A stretch of DNA of 64,000 nt. It comes from Gnomoniopsis sp. IMI 355080. Taxonomy: Eukaryota > Ascomycota > Sordariomycetes > Diaporthales > Gnomoniaceae. The stretch is taken from NCBI GenBank assembly GCA_027946555.1, contig JAPEVC010000049.1, forward strand, positions 62,001 to 126,000, given 5' to 3'. Under the pieces are notes generated by a model, which saw nothing but the letters and a program-made list of their open reading frames with translations, was not told the DNA's origin and searched no databases. Below, one piece after another: positions 37,801 to 47,226 of this stretch. The translations under genes were made by a program, and so were the position numbers. Numbering within the stretch: the stretch's first letter is position 1; every line of letters starts with the position of its first letter.

Positions 37801-39880
37801 CTCCAACCATTGACATCAATGACATAGCTCTTTCCACCCGCTCGGAGAAGATCGAATCCACAGACGCGTTGGCCGAAAATGTTGGCAATTTTACTTGCAA
37901 TCGTTTTTTCCTCATCGCTCAGGCTAGTTACATAGCGAATTTCCTTGCCATGGGTATTTCGGCGGACAAGGCCATCCACGACAGGCGATTTCCGTGTCTC
38001 CGCATGGCAATACTCCGGCCCAACTGTGTATGCTTTGACGTCCTCGGCATTGTCGACTTCCATAAATTTCTCGTAGAGATAACTTTCGCCCGGCTGTGTG
38101 ATGCAACGAGGCACATTCAGGTCTTCCACGTGTTCCGAGGATTTGTTACCGATTTTTCTGAAGAGCTTTCTTGCTCCGCCGCCTGTGCTGCTGTGGAAGT
38201 AAATAATAATGTTATGGTCCTCGCCACTCGTCGGCTTCTCGACAAAAGGCTTTTTTAGTAGGGAGCCATCGACGCTGAGGATGTCACCATCGTCTAGCAA
38301 TTCCACTTTTCGCGGCAACTTCATCTTTTCGGGATCCGTGGGAGTCGGCTCCAAAGAGATACCAGTGATATCCTTGATATGCTTTGCAATTTCGGGGGTG
38401 AGGAGTCGAGGACCGCCGTCTCGATTCACTTCCAGGCGTTTGGGTGTTGGTACACCGACCTGGTCCAACAGAGCGAGGCAGATTCGTCTATCCCACAGAA
38501 CCTTCTGCATAGGTACATCATTGACACAGAATGGCTTCCTCGCCTTGGTATAGGCTATAGCTTTGTCTAAAGGAAAGCCGTCAGAGTAAAATGATATCAG
38601 ATAGTCGCTAAACGTGACGAATTGGTTAGCTGTCATATGGCAAAGCCCAACACGAGGTGCACCAAGAGATGCTCTAGGTACTCAGCTTACCACACAGGCC
38701 AGTTCTCAATATCTGAATCGTATCCATTAGCAACTATCCACTTCTTAGGATCTTCGATTTTTCTTACCTTCATCCAAGATGACCTTGTCTCCGAAAATCT
38801 TTACGTCAAATTCTCGATTCGCAAGAAGACGATTCAAGATGTTCCTGCTGGGCTTGCTTCTGGCTTTGACATCCAGCGCGCAAACACCAATGATACCCAA
38901 AGGGGCGGGTTTTGCTACAGGTTTGTTAGAGGTGTGGAAATATGACTCAGATCTGAGACTGACAAACCTTCGTCTTTCTCCTTGTGGTGAGGAGTCCGGT
39001 CACTGCTCGGGCTGTGGCTACTAGCCGCCGTACTCCCGCTGAGTCTACGCTTGGCACGACTCCTGTCTCTACCGGGCTGGGATCTCGTTGAGCCAGACGG
39101 ATCAGTTCGAGGGACTTGCCCGGGATTTCGCTTGAGCATGTCGGGGAGGTGATGGTGGTGTTCTCGAGGGGCAAGATTTCCACCGGCCGAGCCCTGGGTG
39201 GTCACGGTAACGTTGGATACTCCAGTATCACCCTGCTTAGGGGCAGAAGAGGCCATTAGTCCGGATACAGAACGAGTGGTGCCTGATGAACCAGTATCTG
39301 AGCCGTTGGCGGACGCTGCTGAGCTAGGTATGCCTCGAGCTGATGCCAATGAGTAAACGGAAGAGATACTCATGCGCTTGTTGTCCTCGGAAAAGGATGA
39401 TCGTGAAGATGGCATGGCTGGGTCGGGCAGGGTCTGCTCTTCTACTCTGTCAGACCAGGCGCCAGGTACCAGACGTGGAGTATCGAAATCCTCTGTGCTG
39501 CTGTTGGCGGCAGCCGCATCCTTCAAAGAGCTTGTACTGTGGAAGGAGCGAGTCTCAACGGCACCAGACTTGATGGAAGCGGCGTCCTCACTGGCAGCCT
39601 TGTAGTTGTTAGAATCCCGGATGGTCTGAGACAGGGCCCGGAATGTTCTTACAGGTCGTGACTGAGGTGGTGGCATAGATAAACTAGCTTGGTCTGCATG
39701 GACTTCGGTGAGACCGGCCTCAGAGTGCTTGCTTTTCTGAGCAAGTGAGTTGCTCCGGAGGGAAGAGATGGAGGAGGCCGGCGAAGGGCCAGGCCTATCC
39801 TGAATTTGCGAAGTAGTTTCATCGCTGTTGACAGCTGTGTTCTGGGAAGGAGGATCTGGGGGCTGGTTGGTCTGAGCCAT
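34882..39880 (-). CDS. Vip1/Asp1 (PPIP5K) inositol pyrophosphate kinase-phosphatase
   Basis: This bifunctional enzyme phosphorylates InsP6/InsP7 with an ATP-grasp domain and removes the same phosphate with a histidine-phosphatase-like domain; in fungi it affects microtubules, polarity and phosphate signalling. Six exons are inferred: 39880-38968, 38914-38768, a 22-nt exon 38712-38691, 38607-35673, 35607-35165 and 35098-34882, giving 1558 residues. Exon joins restore KEKDEAKPAPLGIIGVCALD, DEDIENWPVCDYLISF, SEKLEIGLLTSLPLL and KFHTVKLPKSF. Residues 1-304 are Ser-rich and disordered. The kinase part follows to about 650 (KPFVEKPTSGEDHN, VCGFDLLR, YVIDVNGWSFVKDN). The phosphatase signature IRHADRTPKQK is near residue 796. 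A Ser/Pro-rich linker (about 660-780) separates the domains. The N-terminal extension is much longer than in yeast enzymes. Confidence 0.95.
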
Positions 39881-41551
39881 GTTGAACTAAGGAGCGTTGG
39901 CTCTCGGTACTGATGACGATAGCTTCGCACTAAAGTTGGTTGATCTCGCGTATGCAGAGCTGATGCGGCACTGCTTTGCACTGGATATAGCTACAGTCTA
40001 TAGAGCGAGACAGACACCTGACCAAAGTATCATGCGTCGAGTTGGAGGCTGGTGATATGGCGTCACAGTCGCAAAATGGTCTTTTTGGGCGCCGGTGCAC
40101 TAGTGTCGAGATTGTCGATTTGGGCACCTGCAGCACAGTACCTAGTCAAATGAGACCCAACGGACAGGGAGTCTCAGGAGGTGGAGAGGGGCGAAGAGAG
40201 GCGAATGTCCTGAGCCAGAGATCCACATAGCGTATGGCCGGTGTCGAGCCGAAGGATATCGAGCGTTATGAGTCTTGGAAAATGGGATGCCGCCGGTCGT
40301 TTGCGATGGAAAAAGGTGGCTTTCTATCTTGACTGGGACAGAGATTTCTACCCTGTACTCGGTCGCCGTTTCTCTACAAGTTTGTCCACCTCGAGTGGAC
40401 TTGCTCGGCTGAGTCGAAGCACAGTGGAATGGTCAGTAGTGAGATTGGAACTGTGAGACCGAGCCGCTCGTGGAAACGTCTAGACGAAAACGTTTTTTCA
40501 CATGCCCAAGGGTCACCTGGCAAGGATTGCGGTTTTGATATGACGTGCAGCTGGGATGCGTGAACCGTGCTGCCAGCGGGAACTACTATGTACTATGTAG
40601 TAGTACTGTAATGCAACCGGCATCCCCAAAAGCAACCCTGGAGGCCTGACTCGATCGCCTGTCGAATCGGGATGAAACCGCCTGAGAAGGCGTTCATGTA
40701 CTGTCTAGGTATGTACAGTGCAACAGCAGGTGCTGTAGCAGCATGAGGCTCGCCGCACATGACCGCTAGCTAGGTACACATTAGGCCTTATCACAATGGC
40801 AAAGCTCAGGCATTCTTCTCCCACTCGCCAGTGACCATTACCTCAAAACTTCCCGTTGTTGCTTCTGGTGAGTAGGTACATAGTATAGAATTTGATGAGT
40901 TGTTAAAAAGAGCAGAACTAGTCCTAATTAGGAGGGATGTCCATGTAACGTGTTCATCCAGCAAAGGTTGAGAGGTCAATTTGCAACAAGTCATGAGACA
41001 TGCATCTACTTATGTATCCAATAGAGCACCTGGATTCTAGTATAAGACTATGGAATTGAGCAGCTGTTAACCCTGGTCTAATTTTTGTCGATTTTTTTTT
41101 TTGTTATCCCTCTGCATATCCTTTTTCCCAAGTCCAGAGGCCAAGCATGCCTTGTGCTATATTACATATGTCATGATCCGCAAGCACATATAGGGAAACA
41201 CTAACCACACCAAGTCTCTATACAAAGTATACCTAGGGTTATGAGTTATGCCCTCTTCAAACGCGACAAAGGGCAGTTTGAGAGAAGATATATCAGGAGC
41301 CAGATTCAGCCTGGTAAGCATGCCCCTCTGGGATATTCTCAGCCTCGGGTCGCCGCTTTTATGGGCGCGTCAAACCGATGCGGGGAAGAATACCAGCCGG
41401 TCCAGTTCTCATGTAACTAGAATAGAACCTCGGTACTGCCTTATATAATTACAATGAATGGCCCAGAATAGAGGGGGATGACTCTCAGTCTCCACTAGAC
41501 CAAATAAATTCAACTACTTCTTCTGCCTTTCAAGGAGTCCTCCCATCCAAA
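39881..41551. other. Divergent intergenic region
   Basis: It separates the divergent Vip1 and SDR genes. No gene is seen. A small inverted repeat, CTACTATGTACTATGTAGTAG, lies near 40583-40603, a T-run near 41090-41104, and the SDR TATA element at 41442. Confidence 0.5.
41442..41449 (+). promoter_or_regulatory. TATA element of the SDR gene
   Basis: TATATAAT in a locally AT-rich patch about 103 bp before the SDR start codon, at a usual distance for a fungal TATA box. Confidence 0.4.
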
Positions 41552-42415
41552 ATGGCCTCCAGTCGCATTTCCCAAATCGCTGCCCACCTTAACTTTCCCA
41601 GCGGCCTCCTAGCAGGGCAAGTGGCCATCATCACTGGCTCAGGCCAAGGCATCGGCGCAGAAGCCGCCCGCCTTTTCGCCAACGAAGGCGCACAGGTCAT
41701 TGTCAGCGACATTGACGGCGCCAAAGCGCGCGCCGTCGCAGACAGCATCAATGCCGCCGGCGGGCGAGCCCTCGCCGTACCCGGGGACATGCTCGACGCC
41801 GCTTACATTCCGGAACTGGTCAAGAAATCTGCAGAGTTCGGCATGGGCAAAATCCACATTATTGTGAACAATGCCGGGTATACGTACGACGGGGTCATTC
41901 ACAAGATGAGCGACAAGCAGTGGGATACCATCATGGATCTGCACACCAAGGCGCCTTTCCAGCTTGTCCGTGCGGCGGCGCCGTACTTTCGTGTCAAGGA
42001 CGGGGAGCCGAGGTGTATCGTGAATATCTCGAGCACGAGCGGGATTCATGGGAATGCCGGGCAGGCAAACTATGCAGTGGCCAAGGCGGGCGTGACGGGG
42101 CTGACCAAGACAATTGCAAAAGAATGGGGCCCCGCATACGGGGTGAGGTCGAATACGGTGGCTTTTGGGTACATATTGACTAGGCTCACACAGGCCAAAG
42201 AGAAGGGCGCGACCGTTACGGGCCCCAATGGTGAGAAGATTGCGCTGGGTATCCCGCAGGCGCAGCAGGCCACAAGAGACCAGCACCTGGACATTCCGTT
42301 GAGGAGGCCTGGGAATGCCAGTGAGGCGGCGTCGGCGGTCTTAGCTGTCTGCAGCCCGTTGTTTTCATACGTGACAGGCCAAACAATCATGGTCACAGGC
42401 GGTAGGAACATGTAG
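41552..42415 (+). CDS. Short-chain dehydrogenase/reductase (FabG-like)
   Basis: Classical SDRs reduce or oxidise carbonyl/alcohol groups with NAD(P)(H). The 287-residue frame is intronless. The cofactor loop TGSGQGIG spans residues 28-35, NNAG residues 106-109, and the catalytic Ser (NISSTSG, 159-165), Tyr174 and Lys178 (YAVAK) are all in place. An Asp in VSDIDG (Asp53) at the end of the second strand favours NAD(H) over NADP(H). The C-terminus GRNM carries no peroxisomal SKL-type signal. The closest general type is 3-oxoacyl-ACP reductase, but a substrate cannot be given. The coding region is noticeably GC-rich compared with its flanks. It converges on the Dpm1 gene, whose stop lies 334 bp away. 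Confidence 0.9.
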   Translation: MASSRISQIAAHLNFPSGLLAGQVAIITGSGQGIGAEAARLFANEGAQVIVSDIDGAKARAVADSINAAGGRALAVPGDMLDAAYIPELVKKSAEFGMGKIHIIVNNAGYTYDGVIHKMSDKQWDTIMDLHTKAPFQLVRAAAPYFRVKDGEPRCIVNISSTSGIHGNAGQANYAVAKAGVTGLTKTIAKEWGPAYGVRSNTVAFGYILTRLTQAKEKGATVTGPNGEKIALGIPQAQQATRDQHLDIPLRRPGNASEAASAVLAVCSPLFSYVTGQTIMVTGGRNM

Positions 42416-42749
42416 AGCGAAGTTGCAATGTTGGTTCGCTTATATGCAAAGCGTTTTGTTTAGGTTTGGCCGGTAACATGGAGGTGTGCCTCGACGATGC
42501 GTGTTACATTTTGTCAGTTCAGCATCCAAGGGCCGATCTGCATCGTGCGATGATCTGGCACCACTCCTCGACCTCGAGGTACCAAGCTCGGCCAGAAGTT
42601 GACAAATTCCAGCCCATGGCTGTGCCCTATCAAGGTTCATTGCGCTTCCTGCCGTATATGCCCCCAAACTCCAAGCCCTGAAAACTCCAAATGTGCCAGC
42701 AATCTCGACAATGGTATCTTGTGCGCGCTGATGCGCTTGCAAAGGAACC
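42416..42749. other. Short convergent gap
   Basis: Between the SDR and Dpm1 stops. Only the two 3' ends are expected here; nothing else is seen. Confidence 0.5.
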
Positions 42750-43653
42750 TTAGACCTTTGCCCACAATTCGAACACACCCTTGGCATACTCCACGATTTC
42801 CTAGTCAGGCAGATCAGCTTGGGTCGCAGCACAAAGGGTCAATCTTTCGACAATACTCACCTCGCCGCCCAGCTTCGAGTCACCGTAGACACGGTCGACA
42901 AAGGTAATCGGCACCTCGCCAATTGAATAGCCCATCGTCTTCGCGGTGACCGCCAGCGCCATCTGCATGCTAAATCCACGTACATCAGTAGTAGCAAACA
43001 GCTTCTCTAGCACCGGCCGCTTGTACAGACGAAAGCTGCCCGTCAAATCACTGACACCGGGCCGCAGAACCGTGTCAGCAAAGATATTTGCGCCCTTGCT
43101 CGTCAACTTGCGCTTCAGGTCCCAGCCAAAGACACCGCCCTCGGGGGCGTAGCGGGTGCCCGTCACGATGTCATAGTCGTGGGCTTGTTGGAGTGCGATC
43201 ATCTGGGGAATGAACTTGGGGTGGTGGGAGAAATCGGCGTCCATGATGATGATGAAGTTGCCCTTGGTGAACTGGAGGCCGTGAGGGTATGCGGTGCCGA
43301 GGCCGAGCTTGCCTTCGCGGGTCTGGAGGATGACGTGAGGAGAGTAAGCTTTCACAAGCTGCTGTGCGACCTCTTGGGTGCCGTCGGGGGAGCCATCATC
43401 GACGATGACGAGTTCCCAGTCGAGGTTGCTGGAGAAAAGGGGCGGTTAGCGATTGTCCTCGTGCATTGTAATTTAGGAGATATAGCATGAGCTAGCAGCA
43501 TTCAATAGCGATTCCAACCCTTCGCATATCTACTTACTGTTCGGAGAAGGTCTTCTGTATGAGCCAGGTAATGATTGGGAGGTTCTGGCGCTCGTTAAAG
43601 GTGGGCAGAATCACCGAGTAGGTGTCCTTGGTGGTGGCGGTCTTCTTGGCCAT
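42750..43653 (-). CDS. DPM1: Dolichol-phosphate mannosyltransferase catalytic subunit
   Basis: Dpm1 makes dolichyl-phosphate mannose from GDP-mannose at the ER; the product feeds N-glycan, O-mannose and GPI synthesis. Three exons are inferred: 43653-43538, 43428-42861 and 42800-42750, giving 244 residues. Joins restore KTFSEHNLDWELVIVDDGSP and KLGGEEIVEYAKGV. GT2 landmarks are SVILPTFNER, VDDGSPDGT (about 48-56), MDADFSHHP (Asp102/Asp104), TGTRY and SFRLYKR. The protein ends ELWAKV with no C-terminal membrane helix, so it is the human-like soluble class that needs Dpm2/Dpm3 partners for membrane attachment, unlike the budding yeast enzyme. It lies on the same strand as the next glycosyltransferase-like gene, 591 bp away. 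Confidence 0.95.
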
Positions 43654-44244
43654 CACGGAAGAGTATTAAAAGGGCTAGAGAAATGCGAAAGGCAAAGGAG
43701 CGTGGAGAATCTGTCAAAGTGCTCTTTTGATCGGCGGAAAGGAGTGCTGTAGAAAGTCAGGTTAATAAAGGACAGGGAAGAGCTTCTGATACTCGGACGT
43801 GTCAACCGTGTCTCCTAGATGCTCGCGCTTGGTGCATGGCTTAGTCAAGCCTCCGACCCCTGGCTGAACAACGGCCCCCCAAATCACACCTACGCAGAGG
43901 GAGAACTACAACTTCCTCAAGCCTGAACATTTACAGCAATCTTGTGCGACGCTAACCCATGTAAAGATTTGAGCGCAGTGCAACCCTTTTGTTATGAGCA
44001 TAGGTCCGGAAATCTGACAATTAATACAAACATAATTGGACTGTGAGCCAGAGTCATATTTGTCGTGTGACCGCTCCAAAATCGCCTGTGGAGTCCATGG
44101 TACCTTAGATACTCATCTCACCCAAGCGACATTTACATTCACATGACTGTCCAGCTCAAGTACAGACTCCGAATGTTATATGCTCTGAACACCGGTACTC
44201 CGAGCTTGGCTATCCCATGCTTTACCGTGCCACGCCGTGCCCAG
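43654..44244. other. Intergenic, promoter of Dpm1
   Basis: No coding region is seen. It contains the Dpm1 promoter and the 3' end of the upstream GT2-like gene. Confidence 0.5.
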
Positions 44245-46272
44245 CTATATACCATCCTCGCCTTTACAAAATAGAAACCCAGCTGTCTGAGGCATCTTGA
44301 TGCCCTCACATCCGCCAACCGTATTCCTGAATTGGGTCGCATACCCAACTGCAGCCTCATCCAGCTCCTGGACCGTGGTCCTGGAGCCTTCCCACGTCAA
44401 AAGGGGCATCTCCTGGAAGCGCGGTAGCAACCCGTTGTTCGGCAGGCTATCCAGCAATGAGGTTTTGTGAATGATAATCTCATCCTCGTCATCGTGCTTC
44501 GAAATCACACCACCATCCTCGTACTCTTCCGGTCGATGGTTTAATTCGCGGTGGATGGTCGCCAGATTCGCTGCCAGTTGTGCGCTTGGATACATAGTCC
44601 AATAGCCCTGTGCCCTGCAGAGCCGCAAGACATGCTCCATCCAGGCTGGATAGTCCTTGCTCACTGACTTCTCAATCAGAAGCTCCAGAGGACTGCTTGA
44701 GGCATGTTGCGCTTCCAATGTCTGCGAAACAAAACCGTGAAGCTCTGCCCACTTCTCACCTGTGAAAAGGATCGCATTGCTATTTGGCGCTTGCCATAGG
44801 AAAGAGGTCTGAACACCGGTATTGGGTTGCGAACCGGGTCGGCCGGAGTCCACTGGTGCTCTGGTTGGAGGCGTAAACGAGGATCCGCTGGTGTGCGTGG
44901 ACGGCACGTCCAGGCTGATCCCCAAGAGCCTCTTGCCCCAACTTTGAGCGATGGCCTGAGTCGAGTAGCGATATTCAAGGATCGCCATCTTGAGGTAATG
45001 AAAGAAATTTGGTGATAACTCGACCTGCGGCGACAGGACAAGAACGTGAGAGAACTCAGGGTTTGCAGGCCAGAAGCTCTCCAAAAAGCGAACTGAGCTT
45101 TCCTCCTCGCTTAGTCCATGTCTCGAAATTCGGTGTCTCAATGTAAGCTGGCTGGTACCTTCTGGATTCTGAGCACTTCGAGGCGGCCATTGAAAATCCG
45201 CCAGAAACTGCCTTGTAGGTGGGTCGATTTGCTCCGGTAGCTCAATAGTGAGATGAGGGACGGCACATGCGGTGAAGTCGGCTTCACTCAGAGACCGAAG
45301 CAGCCTAATGAGGCTGCCGGAGGCATCGGTATGCGCATGGATCAAAATATAGACTTTCAGTCGATTCCACTGCAGCAGTGATGCGGCATCAAGTTTGGTG
45401 ATCCAGGACAGGCGGTCTTCCGCACCTGCTGGAATCTCGATGACAGGTGCTGGCAAGCGCAATTTTGCCACGTGTTCCCGCGCTGCTTTGAGGAAAAGCA
45501 GTGGCTCAGCCTCTGCGTCCACGAGAATCGCTTGTGGGTGCATATAGTTGTTGATATGGTAGAGGGCTCGACCAATTCCTTTCTCGAAGCGTTCATCCGT
45601 GGAAACGCTGGAGAATTCAGGACGGGCATCTATATCTTTTTAGCAAAGGTAACACGAGCACGTTGCTTGCAAAGGTTTAGTACCATGAAAGATGACCTGG
45701 CAACCCTCGCCAATGCCATTGATATCCCGCAGTTGGTCTAGTGCTATTTCGTCGCGCGATACCAACGCAAAATGAACATAGGATCGCAATTCCCTGCCCA
45801 TTTGGCATGCAATTGGAAGCAACTTATTCGCACTCTGAATACTTGACGCCATAAACAAAACATTTCTGTTGTTCTGAGACGACCCCTTTGTCTCGCTGAT
45901 AGCGTGGAGGGACTCCGCCAAGTTCAGAAACCTGAGGGGTCCATCGTATTCTCGAGTCGCCAGCGCTGGGGGCGGTGGTTCGACTATCTCGTGCGGTATG
46001 GGAGGGATTGGAGGGCTCGGCTGTCTTGCACCACTGTACGCATAGTTTGGATGCCGCCTGTCTTGGGGCCCTAGATCTGTGGGTATGTTGTGTACGAATA
46101 GGTAGACGGCAGCAGCCAGGAGGCAGACCAGTCCAAGTCGCTTGAATGTCTTTCGGGGAGGGATCCTCGGAGAACCTCTCGCTCGCCATCCGGTCGAGAG
46201 TCGGGCACCTTTGACGAAGAGGTCGTCATCCTTCTTGGTAACCCCAAGCTCCGGGTCAAGCCTGGGCCGCAT
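44245..46272 (-). CDS. Fungal GT2-like type II membrane protein
   Basis: Exons 46272-45684 and 45629-44245 give 657 residues from the first in-frame ATG (MRPRLDPELGVTKKDDDLFV). The join restores CQVIFHDARPEFSSVSTDER. A membrane helix lies at about residues 50-66 (RLGLVCLLAAAVYLFVHNI), with a proline-rich stem and a large luminal part. Blocks of a fungal family annotated as glycosyltransferase 2 are visible: RNVLFMASSIQSANKLLPIA, YILIHAHTDASGSLIRLLRS, TIELPEQIDPPT, SSVRFLESFWP and HVLVLSPQVELSPNFFHYLK. The role is probably in Golgi or ER glycosylation; the donor and acceptor are unknown. The frame stays open for about 88 codons upstream of this ATG, with protein-like text (SSATGRELFEPSDFSD, then VTASGTRYALS) but no ATG. 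An unseen upstream exon may therefore extend the protein. Confidence 0.75.
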
Positions 46273-47226
46273 GTTTGCGCTTGCGGTCGGTGGCACTGCA
46301 GGTGCGTCCCGCGAGAGACCCGACTTTGCCGGAGGCGCCCAATTGTTTGCGCGATCGAGGGTTACGAAGGAGCGTGACGCCTTTGGGCTGCGCGGGTGGC
46401 TCAGCGCATATCGCGTGCCTGAGGCTGTGACAATGTCGCCCTCGGGTATGCAGGCATCCGTGCTGCGGAGACTCGAATCGCTGAAGTCGGAAGGCTCGAA
46501 GAGTTCACGGCCAGTGGCAGAAGACAAAGAGTGCAAGCCGAGCGCTCGGCCAGCATGTGTTGTTTACTCAAGAGCCAAGCAGAGTTTGTGCAGACGAGAA
46601 CCGCATTGTACATGTACTAGCGGGTCCTTCCAACATACTCGGTGAGATGAAAGTTAATTCATGCGTTTGCGAGCCGCGGTCCAGAGATCTCGGGACAAGC
46701 CTTGAGCTACTTTCAGTCCCTGCAGCTTAAGGTTACTGCTTGCCTAGGTTCAGTGGAGTAAGCGGCTTCTCCGCATCGCGGTAAAATTACACCTTACCCA
46801 GCACAGCAGGCACTTTATTGTCCTTTACATACCTACCTAAGATACCTAAGTATGTCAAAATTGTCGCCCGTATCTTCGGAGGTCAATGTTGACATCTGCA
46901 CTTAAATTGTGCCCGGGGTGCTACTTCAAACGTTATAGTCATTGGGGTGCAACTACGATGGAGCAAAGATCACCAGTATAGATGAAGTGAAAGCCTTGAA
47001 TGATCTTGAGGAGTCTATTAATGATCTTGAGGAGTCTATTGATGCTGTGACGATGCCTTCTAATGCTATGCAAATGCTGCCACGCAATGAAATGCTGACT
47101 GAATATGAGTGCGTGCAGCTAGTGCCTGTCCAAAACACCAAACTCCTGTTAGCTGGGTATAAAGTACGCATCCTAAGCATTCGTTTCAATTCAGAACAAT
47201 GCAAGAACGATAATCATCGTTCTCAA
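46273..47226. other. Intergenic region with possible upstream coding extension
   Basis: From 46273 to about 46560 the minus-strand frame of the GT2-like gene stays open and reads like protein, so part may be coding. The remainder is promoter-like, with ACCTACCTAAG words at 46832-46853 and a 21-bp tandem duplication at 46999-47040. Confidence 0.4.
46999..47040. repeat. Exact 21-bp tandem duplication
   Basis: AATGATCTTGAGGAGTCTAT plus T occurs twice in direct succession without change. It would encode NDLEESI twice in a plus-strand frame (46942-47232), but that frame shows no other sign of being a gene. Confidence 0.85.

Noticed and set aside
41639..42286. 215-codon minus-strand frame
   Set aside because: Shadow of the GC-rich SDR coding region.
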